DNA of 64,000 nt from a virus. The DNA lies in the IMG/VR virus record IMGVR_UViG_3300003877_000001, positions 62,001 to 126,000 of that record; one strand, written 5' to 3'. The notes beneath the pieces are model-generated. The model was not told where the DNA came from and did no database searches. It saw nothing but the letters and a program-made list of their open reading frames with translations. Shown in pieces: positions 47,269 to 53,588 of the stretch. The position numbers and the translations under genes are program-made. Position 1 is the stretch's first letter. Each line of letters begins with the position of its first letter.

Positions 47269-47286
47269 TATAAGGGTTTAGAAATT

Positions 47287-47430
47287 ATGATAAGAGTTTA
47301 TATTGAAGATAAAGAAAAGGGTGTAGTATTTGCGTACATAAAAGATGTACCAGCAATTTGCAGCCAAGGTAAAACAAAAGAAGAAGTCGATAAAAAGATT
47401 GATAAGTATTTTGAAGTGATTAAAAAGTAA
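47287..47430 (+). CDS. HicB-like antitoxin-fold protein
   Basis: 47 aa. MIRVYIEDKEKGVVFAYIKD and SQGKTKEEVDKKIDKYFEVI match the small partial-RNase-H fold of HicB antitoxins. No HicA toxin was seen next to it, and it lacks a DNA-binding tail. It lies between the attenuator and tRNA-Ala, so it is under the same control. Confidence 0.6.
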   Translation: MIRVYIEDKEKGVVFAYIKDVPAICSQGKTKEEVDKKIDKYFEVIKK

Positions 47431-47432
47431 AT

Positions 47433-47502
47433 GGGTCTGATGCTAAAGGCAGGTCGTTGGTTTTGCATACCAAACGTTTCGGTTCGATTCCGACAGTATC
47501 CA
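47433..47502 (+). tRNA. tRNA-Ala(TGC), somewhat degenerate
   Basis: Anticodon arm TTGGT-TTTGCAT-ACCAA; G3-T70 (the Ala identity pair) and A73 present. Two acceptor mismatches and a T-C at the T-stem base. Confidence 0.7.
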
Positions 47503-47637
47503 CAATAAAGTTATTTGACGTATTGTTTATTAAAAAATTATTTGTGAAGAGAGAGCAGAGACTCTTGACGGCAGCACTATAATGGTGGCTTCGAACAAAT
47601 ACATGTCGTGTGTATTGTCCGTGATAAGCAAATATAT

Positions 47638-47709
47638 GGGGAGTTAGTATAATGGCTATTATTATTGACTTGCACTCAATGGATAAGGGTTCGACTCCCT
47701 TACTCTCCA
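47638..47709 (+). tRNA. tRNA-Ala(TGC)
   Basis: Acceptor GGGGAGT/ACTCTCC with G3-T70, anticodon arm ATTGA-CTTGCAC-TCAAT, T-arm AAGGG-TTCGACT-CCCTT, A73. The 135 nt before it hold no recognised gene. Confidence 0.9.
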
Positions 47710-47888
47710 CTAATGTTGAAAGGAAGCGGTTGTTTATAGACTATCGACAGCATAAGATTAGTATCGGCTTTATGTGTAATATGACGACTCTAACATGGTC
47801 TGGCTTTTCCAACATCATATATTGAAACCGTACTCGTACTGTTAGATTACACCAATATGTGAAAGAACTATAAACTCAACATTTATTT
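47710..47888 (+). other. intergenic region with a long-range hairpin
   Basis: No gene seen. ATGTTG near 47713 can pair with CAACAT near 47810, enclosing about 90 nt. Possibly a structured RNA or a degraded tRNA. Confidence 0.3.
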
Positions 47889-47960
47889 GCTCGGTTCGTC
47901 TAACGGTTAGGACGGGTGGTTTTCAGCCATCAGATAGGGGTTCGATTCCCCTACCGAGTA
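47889..47960 (+). tRNA. tRNA-Glu(TTC)
   Basis: Acceptor GCTCGGT/ACCGAGT, anticodon arm GGTGG-TTTTCAG-CCATC, T-arm AGGGG-TTCGATT-CCCCT, A73. Confidence 0.92.
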
Positions 47961-48011
47961 CTTTTGGTCGTTTTTGTACCTTTGTAATATTTATAATTAA
48001 ACATTGTAAAT

Positions 48012-48656
48012 ATGGCAAGAAAACAAAAGAAATATCATTATTTGTATAAGACAACAAATAATTTAAACGGTAAATACTATTATGGTATGCATAGTACTGA
48101 TGATTTAAATGATGGTTATTATGGTTCAGGTAAAAGATTAAGATATTCGATTAATAAATATGGTAAAGAAAATCATAGTGTTGAAGTATTAGAGTTCTTT
48201 GAAAATAGAATTGATTTAAAAAATAAAGAAAAGGAGATTATTAATTTAAATGAAATTGCCAAAAAAGATTGTATGAATTTAGTTGTTGGTGGTGGTGGTG
48301 GATTAATAGGATTATCTGAAGACAAAAGAGAAAATATTCGTAATGGTGCATCTAAATTTTTAAAAGAAAAATGGAAAGACCCTTCATATAGAAAAATGCA
48401 AATAAAACTTTCTTCGGAAAGAATAAAAAAAACACATAAAGAAGGAAAACTTAAATATAATAATTTTAAAAATAAATATCATAATGAAGAAAGTAAAAGA
48501 AAAATGAGTGAATCTAGCAAGGGAATGGGAAAAGGGAAAAGTAACTCCCAATATGGAACATGTTGGATAACAAAAAATGATGTTAATAAAAAAATTAAAT
48601 TATTTGATTTAAATGACTATATAAAAAACGATTGGATTAAAGGTCGTATAATATAA
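48012..48656 (+). CDS. GIY-YIG homing endonuclease
   Basis: 214 aa. HYLYKTTNNLNGKYYYGMHS with GYYGSGKRLRYSINKYGKEN is a GIY-YIG variant (YLY...YYG) as in Seg-type phage enzymes. NUMOD3-like repeats (NEESKRKMSESSKG) follow. Inserted in the tRNA cluster between tRNA-Glu and a Glu-bodied tRNA. Confidence 0.82.
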   Translation: MARKQKKYHYLYKTTNNLNGKYYYGMHSTDDLNDGYYGSGKRLRYSINKYGKENHSVEVLEFFENRIDLKNKEKEIINLNEIAKKDCMNLVVGGGGGLIGLSEDKRENIRNGASKFLKEKWKDPSYRKMQIKLSSERIKKTHKEGKLKYNNFKNKYHNEESKRKMSESSKGMGKGKSNSQYGTCWITKNDVNKKIKLFDLNDYIKNDWIKGRII

Positions 48657-48665
48657 ATTTTGATC

Positions 48666-48727
48666 CTTACCTTTGGTTTGGATTCTACAAAGGTTTTCAA
48701 CGTTGAACCCGTTAATCAACGTTGTTT
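48666..48727 (+). repeat. inter-tRNA hairpin element, copy 1
   Basis: Two adjacent hairpins: CCTTTG...CAAAGG, then TCAACGTTGA...TCAACGTTG. A second copy lies at 49026-49089, also just 5' of a tRNA. Confidence 0.75.
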
Positions 48728-48729
48728 AT

Positions 48730-48805
48730 GATCGGTTCGTCTAATGGAACTAGGATAGGTGGGGTCAAAAGCCACCAGATAGAGGTTTAAATCCTTTACC
48801 GATTA
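48730..48805 (+). tRNA. tRNA with Glu-like body and CAA anticodon
   Basis: Acceptor GATCGGT/ACCGATT, D-stem and variable loop (AGATA) nearly identical to tRNA-Glu at 47889. The anticodon region GGTGG-GGTCAAAAG-CCACC gives either a 9-nt loop or a 7-nt loop with a G-G closing pair, in which case the anticodon is CAA (Leu). T-loop is TTTAAAT. Confidence 0.6.
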
Positions 48806-48812
48806 CTATGAA

Positions 48813-48935
48813 TTGTTAGTGGTGGAACAGGTATACACTATCACCGTTGAAGGTGGTTTGTAGGGGTTATAGAAAACCCCTGCTGCATGGTAACATGTGG
48901 GACATCCCTTGTAGGTTCGAGTCCTACCTAGTGGT
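48813..48935 (+). tRNA. class II tRNA-like gene, unresolved
   Basis: Leu-type D-arm (GTGGAACAGGTATACAC) and a good T-arm GTAGG-TTCGAGT-CCTAC; acceptor TTGTTAG/CTAGTGG pairs only with several G-U. About 40 nt more than a normal Leu/Ser tRNA lie between anticodon arm and T-arm. Anticodon not certain. Confidence 0.4.
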
Positions 48936-48946
48936 TCATAATTTAT

Positions 48947-49019
48947 TGGGTGTTCGTCTAGTGGCAAAGGCATCTGTTTTACATGCAGAATATCGTGGGT
49001 TCGAGTCCCACACACCCAA
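48947..49019 (+). tRNA. tRNA-Val(TAC)
   Basis: Acceptor TGGGTGT/ACACCCA, anticodon arm TCTGT-TTTACAT-GCAGA, T-arm GTGGG-TTCGAGT-CCCAC, A73. Confidence 0.92.
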
Positions 49020-49025
49020 CTGGTC

Positions 49026-49089
49026 TTTACCTTATGGTCTGGATTTAAAAAAGGTTTTCAACGTTGAACCAGATATCAACGTTGTTTTA
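49026..49089 (+). repeat. inter-tRNA hairpin element, copy 2
   Basis: ACCTT...AAGGT hairpin then TCAACGTTGA...TCAACGTTG, matching copy 1 at 48666-48727; directly upstream of tRNA-Trp. Confidence 0.75.
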
Positions 49090-49092
49090 TAT

Positions 49093-49165
49093 TCGCTCTT
49101 GGTGATCAACGGTAACATAGCAGTCTCCAAAACTGAAGATGAAAGTTCAAATCTTTCAGGGCGAG
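49093..49165 (+). tRNA. tRNA-Trp(CCA)
   Basis: Acceptor TCGCTCT/AGGGCGA, anticodon loop CTCCAAA, T-arm GAAAG-TTCAAAT-CTTTC, G73 as expected for Trp. Confidence 0.88.
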
Positions 49166-49199
49166 CAAAGTAGTTGAAAATCAACTAGTTATAACATAA

Positions 49200-49270
49200 C
49201 GTCCATTGGTGTAATGATAACATGATCGGTTGTCTCCCGATTGCCGAGGGTTTGATTCCCTCATGGACGG
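49200..49270 (+). tRNA. tRNA-Asp(GTC)
   Basis: Acceptor CGTCCAT/ATGGACG, anticodon arm ATCGG-TTGTCTC-CCGAT, T-arm GAGGG-TTTGATT-CCCTC, G73. Confidence 0.9.
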
Positions 49271-49671
49271 CAAAATTTTGTAGTCGTTCTTGTGTTGGTA
49301 AATATAGAGCAAATAAAGTAAAAAAATCAAATAAAGTTAGACGAAGTAAAAATGAAATCTATTTTGCGGATTTATGTATAGAATATTTTAAAAATGTTGA
49401 AACTAATGAAAAAATTTTTAATGGATGGGATGCTGATGTTATTATTCACGATATTAAAATAGCAATTTTATGGAATGGTAAATGGCATTATGAAAAAATA
49501 ATCAAAAATCATTCAGTAAAACAAGTACAAAATAGGGATAGATTGAAATTAATTGAAATTAAAAATTATGGATATGAACCGTACATAATAAAAGATATGG
49601 GTTCATATAATAAAAAGTTTGTTGAAGAACAATTCAAAGAATTTATAAATGCCGATGTCGCCAAGTGGTAA
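49271..49671 (+). pseudogene. truncated homing-endonuclease-like fragment
   Basis: The frame runs out of tRNA-Asp as KFCSRSCVGKY (zinc-finger remnant), then NEIYFADLCIEYFKNVETNE, DADVIIHDIKIAILWNGKWH and a Lys-rich end, resembling the restriction-like core of Vsr/EDxHD-type endonucleases. There is no in-frame ATG after the tRNA, so it is probably a fragment left by insertion or recombination at the tRNA. Its end overlaps tRNA-Met. Confidence 0.55.
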
Positions 49672-49722
49672 GGCACATTTCTCATAAGAATGTATACGAG
49701 TGTTCGATTCACTCCATCGGTA
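49651..49722 (+). tRNA. tRNA-Met(CAT)
   Basis: Acceptor GCCGATG/CATCGGT, anticodon arm CATTT-CTCATAA-GAATG, T-arm GAGTG-TTCGATT-CACTC, A73. Could be elongator Met or, if C34 becomes lysidine, Ile (ATA). Confidence 0.85.
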
Positions 49723-49740
49723 CAAAATTTTTAAATAAAT

Positions 49741-49770
49741 TGTAACCTTTTAAAAAAGTTTACGTATTAT
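49741..49770 (+). promoter_or_regulatory. TTGTAACC-class promoter
   Basis: TGTAACC, about 12 nt, then TTTACGTATTATAAA, directly before the ATG at 49777. Confidence 0.55.
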
Positions 49771-49776
49771 AAATAT

Positions 49777-50220
49777 ATGGTTGATAAAGAAATATGTAGA
49801 TTTAAATATGAAGATATTGAATATCAAATAAGCCATTTAATATTTCAATATGGTAATATTAAAATTTCAATGCCTAGTATATTAATTACAACCAAATCTT
49901 CTAATAGTAAAAGAAGTACATATGTAAGTAAAACTGATGGACATTATAACTTAGTTGGATTGAATAACCCAATTAAATTAATTAGAAAAATTAGTAATAT
50001 TTACAATGATGAACTTAAATCTTTTGATTATGTTTGTTTTAGTGCACATACAGATGCAACAGATAAATGTACTGAAGTATATGGTGGCATTCTTAATAAA
50101 ATGGGATTTGTTAAATTATTAAATAATAAATATTATCATTTTTATAGTAGAAAAGATAAAAAACTAAAACGTAAAGAAGTTGTTAAAATTTTTAAAGATT
50201 TTGAAATTTATTTACATTAA
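49777..50220 (+). CDS. hypothetical protein, weakly GNAT-like
   Basis: 147 aa. FDYVCFSAHTDATDK followed by NKMGFVKL and YYHFYSRK has the order of the last strands of a GNAT acetyltransferase, but no acetyl-CoA loop is clear. Flanked on both sides by TTGTAACC promoters. Confidence 0.5.
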   Translation: MVDKEICRFKYEDIEYQISHLIFQYGNIKISMPSILITTKSSNSKRSTYVSKTDGHYNLVGLNNPIKLIRKISNIYNDELKSFDYVCFSAHTDATDKCTEVYGGILNKMGFVKLLNNKYYHFYSRKDKKLKRKEVVKIFKDFEIYLH

Positions 50221-50221
50221 T

Positions 50222-50254
50222 ATGTAACCTTTTAAAAAAGTTTACGTATATTTG
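50222..50254 (+). promoter_or_regulatory. internal promoter of the tRNA cluster
   Basis: TGTAACC, about 17 nt, ACG, then TATATTTG (50247-50254), a perfect Bacteroidota -7 box. Initiation near 50260 would place the 5' end of tRNA-Asp almost at the transcript start. Confidence 0.7.
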
Positions 50255-50264
50255 AAATATAAAC

Positions 50265-50336
50265 GGAGCATTGGTCTAACGGCTAGGATATATGACTATC
50301 ACTCATAGGGTAGGGGTTCGATTCCCCTATGTTCCG
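50265..50336 (+). tRNA. tRNA-Asp with anticodon ATC
   Basis: Acceptor GGAGCAT/ATGTTCC, anticodon arm TATGA-CTATCAC-TCATA, T-arm AGGGG-TTCGATT-CCCCT, G73. The anticodon reads ATC, with A34 instead of the standard G34. Confidence 0.8.
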
Positions 50337-50346
50337 CACTGGTCAT

Positions 50347-50465
50347 TAAAGTATGGTGTAATGTGCACGATACTTCCATGTACCGACCAACGATAGCCTA
50401 TTAGTATGGTGACAATAGGTTGGCAACAGAAGTAAAGGATTAAGGTTAAATTCCTTATTACTTGA
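50347..50465 (+). tRNA. interrupted tRNA-like gene
   Basis: 5' half TAAAGTA-TG-GTG...CAC and 3' half AAGTA...TAAGG-TTAAATT-CCTTA-TTACTTG-A are separated by a ~45-nt hairpin-forming insert (CCTATT...AATAGG). Anticodon unclear. Suggestive but not proven. Confidence 0.3.
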
Positions 50466-50909
50466 AGACCTAAAAAAATATGCTGTAATGGAATGAAGTG
50501 AAAACGATAAAGTATAATGCATTGAAATATCGTGGAAACTATTAGTCACTAGCGATAATTGGCATTAATCATTTAACATAGGGGTAATTTCCTATTATGG
50601 GTTCGAGTCCCCAATATGGCACAAAATTATGGTATGATGGAATTGGTATACATGTGGGTGTGACCTTCGAAAGAATAGGTGCAGATCAAACGGATATGTT
50701 AACAAATGAAGTAAAAGGGTTAAATGATGATTTAAATGTCTTGGCTTAAAATAGTTTCAATATTTAAATATGTAGTTTATCGTTAAGGTTCAATTCCTTA
50801 TACTTCACAAAAGTCTGGCAGAAGTATGCGATAGGTACGACAATACCGATAGCAGAAAATGAAGGACACATTGAACTCGAAGCATTGTCGTGTGGAGATA
50901 GTAAATGTT
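50466..50909 (+). other. unresolved tRNA-like / structured RNA stretch
   Basis: No protein gene. T-arm-like motifs occur at about 50600 (GGGTTCGAGTCCC) and 50788 (TAAGGTTCAATTCCTTA), and a Leu-type D-arm at about 50640 (ATGGAATTGGTATACAT), but they do not assemble into normal-length tRNAs. They may be interrupted or decayed tRNAs. A copy of the ATCAAACGGATAT hairpin is at 50685-50697. Confidence 0.35.
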
Positions 50910-50981
50910 TAACTAGTGGACAAGTGGTAAAGTCGCCCCTTTTAAATGGGGAGAACGTGGGTTCGAATCCTACCTAGTTAA
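50910..50981 (+). tRNA. tRNA-Leu(TAA)-like with short variable loop
   Basis: Perfect acceptor TAACTAG/CTAGTTA, D-stem GAC/GTC, T-arm GTGGG-TTCGAAT-CCTAC, A73. The anticodon arm CCCCT-TTTAAAT-GGGGA gives anticodon TAA with a C-A mismatch; an 8-nt loop is the alternative. The variable region is 4 nt, unlike normal tRNA-Leu. Confidence 0.65.
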
Positions 50982-51209
50982 CTAAACTTCTGTGATGTGG
51001 AAGAATTGAAGTTCATGTTTGTTTAATATTTGGGTCGCTCCTGAATACTGACAATAAAGAATAGTTTATATTTGAGGTGAGTACGTATTAACCGATATAT
51101 GAAGTTACTATTTTGAATGAACGCACTTCGCACTCGTCAAAGGGAGAGAAAGCAGGTTCGATACCTGTCTACGCTACAAATATTATATCAAACGGATATA
51201 ATTTAAAAT
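50982..51209 (+). other. unresolved region with one tRNA 3' half
   Basis: Contains a clear T-arm GCAGG-TTCGATA-CCTGT and CTACGCT-A at about 51152-51177 but no convincing 5' half. A TATATCAAACGGATATA hairpin closes the region at 51184-51200. Confidence 0.3.
51184..51200 (+). repeat. TATATCAAACGGATATA hairpin repeat
   Basis: A 17-nt hairpin element, repeated at 51371-51387 and 51623-51639 and partly at 50685-50697, each time between RNA genes. Probably a processing signal. Confidence 0.75.
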
Positions 51210-51364
51210 TAACTAATGGCAGAGTGGCTTAATGCGGATGTCTAGTTCTATATGATTGATAGAGGGTGAACTTCTTTATCTTTTGCTCATGAACGGAAAC
51301 AATTACCCTGATTACGAGAAGCAAATATCGAAAGGGGTCATAGGTTCGAATCCTATTTAGTTAG
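51210..51364 (+). tRNA. interrupted Ser-type tRNA-like gene
   Basis: Acceptor TAACTAA/TTAGTTA, Ser-type D-arm (GCAGAGTGGCTTAATGC), T-arm ATAGG-TTCGAAT-CCTAT and G73 are all good. GATGT can pair with ATATC as the anticodon stem, but about 75 extra nt lie between T33 and the 3' part of the loop. Anticodon not secure. Confidence 0.5.
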
Positions 51365-51370
51365 CAATAT

Positions 51371-51387
51371 TATATCAAACGGATATA
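51371..51387 (+). repeat. TATATCAAACGGATATA hairpin repeat
   Basis: Second full copy, between the Ser-type and Leu genes. Confidence 0.75.
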
Positions 51388-51397
51388 ATGAAAATAT

Positions 51398-51616
51398 GAG
51401 GATGTGGTGGAAAGGTAAACACGCTTGTTTTAGAATAAGTACAAAGTTCATTTGGGAATAAATAATACTGATGAAGAGATGAATACCATAATGCTTACTG
51501 CTTAGTTGAACCAAGTTACCCTTCGGGATATGTCGGTAAAATAGAAATCGAAATCTAAATGATAGTAGAGGTAAGAGAGAAAGTCTGGTTTGAGGGTTCG
51601 AGTCCTTCCATCTTCA
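51398..51616 (+). tRNA. tRNA-Leu(TAG) interrupted by a ~135-nt insert
   Basis: 5' part (51398-51430): acceptor GAGGATG, Leu D-arm, anticodon 5' stem CTTGT and TT. 3' part (51566-51616): TAGAG, stem GTAAG, 16-nt variable arm, T-arm GAGGG-TTCGAGT-CCTTC, acceptor CATCTTC, A73. Joined they give an 84-nt tRNA-Leu with a proper stem and anticodon TAG. The insert sits after T33, ends in G, and shares TAGA at both junctions. Confidence 0.65.
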
Positions 51617-51622
51617 CTAAAT

Positions 51623-51639
51623 TATATCAAACGGATATA
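51623..51639 (+). repeat. TATATCAAACGGATATA hairpin repeat
   Basis: Third full copy, 16 nt upstream of the tmRNA 5' end. Confidence 0.75.
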
Positions 51640-51655
51640 ATAAAAATTGAAATAT

Positions 51656-52009
51656 GGGGGTAACAGGAATTGACAGGATACGATAGGTAGACGGTGCAAG
51701 TATGAGGAAATTGCTCTACTCATTAAAAATAGGTAATGAACGTTTAAGTGGCGAAGCACTTGCAATGGCAGCATAACCGAAAGGTTTTTGTACCATTCGA
51801 GATACCACCAACTAGGTAGGTGTTCTCATAGATACTGATCACGTAAAGAGATCAAAAAATGTTGTGGAACATAAAACCAAAAAGTCTAATGTAATAAAGT
51901 GTTTGTAAATAAAAAACATAATGACTTAAAAATAATAAACAAACTAAACTTGTGAATGACTTTTTATTTGTAATATAACTGGACAGGAGTTCAAGTCTCC
52001 TTACTTCCA
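51656..52009 (+). ncRNA. ssrA: transfer-messenger RNA (tmRNA)
   Basis: Acceptor GGGGGTA/TACTTCC includes a G3-T pair as in tRNA-Ala. The 5' end ACAGGAATTGACAGG resembles the tmRNA D-domain. T-arm AGGAG-TTCAAGT-CTCCT, A73. Length 354 nt is typical. The reading frame before the pseudoknot region ends GNERLSGEALAMAA-stop (51732-51776); the exact resume codon is inferred. tmRNA rescues stalled ribosomes and tags the peptide for proteolysis. Confidence 0.85.
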
Positions 52010-52015
52010 CAATAT

Positions 52016-52112
52016 GGTGATCTATTGGTATCTACACGCCTTTCATCGGGAAGTAGAAGGATAACTTTAATGATGAATATGAGTTATATTGGTTCGAATC
52101 CCCTGATCGCCA
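52016..52112 (+). tRNA. tRNA-like gene, unresolved
   Basis: Acceptor GGTGATC/GATCGCC and T-loop TTCGAAT are good, A73 present. The T-stem is weak, and a hairpin ATAACT...AGTTAT occupies the variable region. Anticodon in the TTTCATC segment is uncertain (TTC or TCA). Confidence 0.45.
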
Positions 52113-52130
52113 CTTAAATAAAAAACTAAT

Positions 52131-52544
52131 ATGGATATTGAAAAGTTTAAAAGGGATATGAAAGAAGATATGGAAAATCCTGATGGTTTCTTTGCTAGAT
52201 TGGCAAAAAAAAATGCTAATCTTGAGAAAAGATATAATAAATTTGAAAAATGGTTAGAAACAAACGAGTTTGAACCTATTTTCCAAAAATTGCTAGAAAA
52301 AAATGGTGATGAAAGAAGTACATATTGTTTTAATAAAGGACATGAAAAAAATGGTACACCTTTAATGGAATTTCTTTGTGGCTATATAACTACTAGAATT
52401 GAAACTGTTGAAAATGAAAAATTTAGTGGTGATTTTAGTTCTGGTATTTGGTTTTTTAAAGATTATTGGTTTCAATTAATTTGTGGTCAAGGATGTTTTT
52501 GGAAAATATATAATAAAGATTTTGAATGTATTGAACACGTATAG
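52131..52544 (+). CDS. hypothetical protein
   Basis: 137 aa: charged helical N-terminus and a C-terminal aromatic/Cys-containing part (GIWFFKDYWFQLICGQGCFW). Unrecognised. Ends in an overlap with a 25-codon ORF. Confidence 0.55.
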   Translation: MDIEKFKRDMKEDMENPDGFFARLAKKNANLEKRYNKFEKWLETNEFEPIFQKLLEKNGDERSTYCFNKGHEKNGTPLMEFLCGYITTRIETVENEKFSGDFSSGIWFFKDYWFQLICGQGCFWKIYNKDFECIEHV

Positions 52545-52621
52545 TGGAGCAATACTTGAAATGGTTAGAAGCCTTAAATGAAAATAGAGAATTAAGAATA
52601 AGATTAAATAAAGATGTTTAA
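52544..52621 (+). CDS. 25-aa linking ORF
   Basis: GTG start within the previous stop; VEQYLKWLEALNENRELRIR... forms a helix. Overlaps the next ATG by 8 nt. Could be a coupling peptide. Confidence 0.35.
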   Translation: MEQYLKWLEALNENRELRIRLNKDV

Positions 52622-52811
52622 TATAGGTTTTTTAATTGATAGATATTGGTGGGATATTAAACATAATAAACCACATAATTCTTTAATTGAAGGAGATACC
52701 TCTACAACAACTAACTTAGGATATTTTAAATTAGTAGATGATGAATATAAATTAACAGAGGAAGGTATTAAAAGTTATAAAAAAATGAGAAGAAATAATG
52801 AGAAAGAATAA
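52614..52811 (+). CDS. small hypothetical protein
   Basis: 65 aa. YFKLVDDEYKLTEEGIKSYK resembles the end of a winged-helix domain. Function unknown. Confidence 0.5.
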   Translation: MFNIGFLIDRYWWDIKHNKPHNSLIEGDTSTTTNLGYFKLVDDEYKLTEEGIKSYKKMRRNNEKE

Positions 52812-52855
52812 AATACATAGTGAACGATTATCCACCACTGAAGCAGATTTAAGAT

Positions 52856-52930
52856 GCCAGCGTGGTGGACGTGGGAATACACGACATTTTTAAGCGATGT
52901 TTTTCGAGGGTTCGAGTCCCTCCGTTGGTA
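52856..52930 (+). tRNA. tRNA-Leu(TAA) with short variable loop
   Basis: Acceptor GCCAGCG/CGTTGGT, Leu-type D-arm, anticodon arm ACATT-TTTAAGC-GATGT, T-arm GAGGG-TTCGAGT-CCCTC, A73. The variable region is only 5 nt (TTTTC), atypical for tRNA-Leu. Confidence 0.75.
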
Positions 52931-52981
52931 CTAATTTATTTTCGAATAGGCACACATAAAAAAATAAATCTAAAAAAGAAA

Positions 52982-53239
52982 ATGAGTGCAATAAACAACA
53001 GGGAGTATCCTAAATGTATATTTTGTGGAAAATTTTGCTTTAAACATAAAAGAAAATATTGTTCAAGAGATTGTTATAATAAAGACATGGAATTAAATAT
53101 TCCTAAAGTACCTGAATTATTAAAAATGTTTAAAAAATATAAAACATTTGTTAGGGTTGGGAAAGAATTTAATGTAAGTGATAATGCTGTTAGAAAATGG
53201 TGTATTAAATATGGTATATTAGAAATGATTAATAAATAA
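52982..53239 (+). CDS. zinc-finger/helix-turn-helix protein
   Basis: 85 aa from the ATG at 52982; the longer frame would overlap tRNA-Leu. CIFCGKFCFKHKRKYCSRDC is a zinc finger of the type found in homing endonucleases. VRVGKEFNVSDNAVRKWCIK is a helix-turn-helix. No nuclease domain, so it may be a regulator or an endonuclease remnant. Confidence 0.6.
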   Translation: MSAINNREYPKCIFCGKFCFKHKRKYCSRDCYNKDMELNIPKVPELLKMFKKYKTFVRVGKEFNVSDNAVRKWCIKYGILEMINK

Positions 53240-53245
53240 TATAAA

Positions 53246-53509
53246 ATGAATAAAACAGAAATAAAGAAAGCATTATATAAGCAAAAGCCAAAGGCTGAAT
53301 TTACACATATTAGAAGAGGTATTGCTTATTATAATACAATATTAAGAATAGAAGAAGAACCATATAGTCATTCAGTATTTTTTGAAATACCTGTTGATGA
53401 TATGGGTGATGCAGACTTTGATAAGCAAATGGATGCAAAATTACTTAATCGTTGGATTGTTGATATACTCATTTTAACAAAAAAAGAAGGTGATTTAAAA
53501 ATGCCCTAA
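53246..53509 (+). CDS. conserved hypothetical protein
   Basis: 87 aa. NKTEIKKALYKQKPKAEFTH resembles a small protein common in phages of Bacteroidota and Cyanobacteria. Its 3' end overlaps tRNA-Leu(CAA) by 7 nt. Confidence 0.55.
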   Translation: MNKTEIKKALYKQKPKAEFTHIRRGIAYYNTILRIEEEPYSHSVFFEIPVDDMGDADFDKQMDAKLLNRWIVDILILTKKEGDLKMP

Positions 53510-53587
53510 TGGTGAAAAGGTAGACACGGCAGGTTCAAACCCTGTTGCTAATAAACTGGCGTGTAGGTTCGAATCCTACTTAGGGTA
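53503..53587 (+). tRNA. tRNA-Leu(CAA)
   Basis: Normal class II: acceptor GCCCTAA/TTAGGGT, anticodon arm GCAGG-TTCAAAC-CCTGT, long variable arm, T-arm GTAGG-TTCGAAT-CCTAC, A73. Confidence 0.92.
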
Positions 53588-53588
53588 C

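Noticed and set aside
47212-47270. Simple terminator of the upstream 129-aa gene
   Set aside because: A promoter, a leader ORF with matched codons and a 9-bp competing pairing lie between that gene and the hairpin, so an attenuator is the better reading.
47420-47710. 96-aa minus-strand ORF over the tRNA-Ala genes
   Set aside because: It is antisense to two tRNAs and to their T-arms; composition follows the tRNA sequence and no protein family is seen.
48806-49173. ORFs of 69 aa (minus) and 108 aa (plus) spanning tRNA-Val and tRNA-Trp
   Set aside because: Both run through tRNA genes and hairpin repeats and look like chance frames.
50346-50549. 67-aa minus-strand ORF
   Set aside because: Antisense to tRNA-like hairpins, no recognisable domain.
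51431-51565. Hammerhead ribozyme in the tRNA-Leu insert (CTGATGA motif)
   Set aside because: A CTGATGA occurs, but no GAAA core and matching stem II/III follow in the right place.
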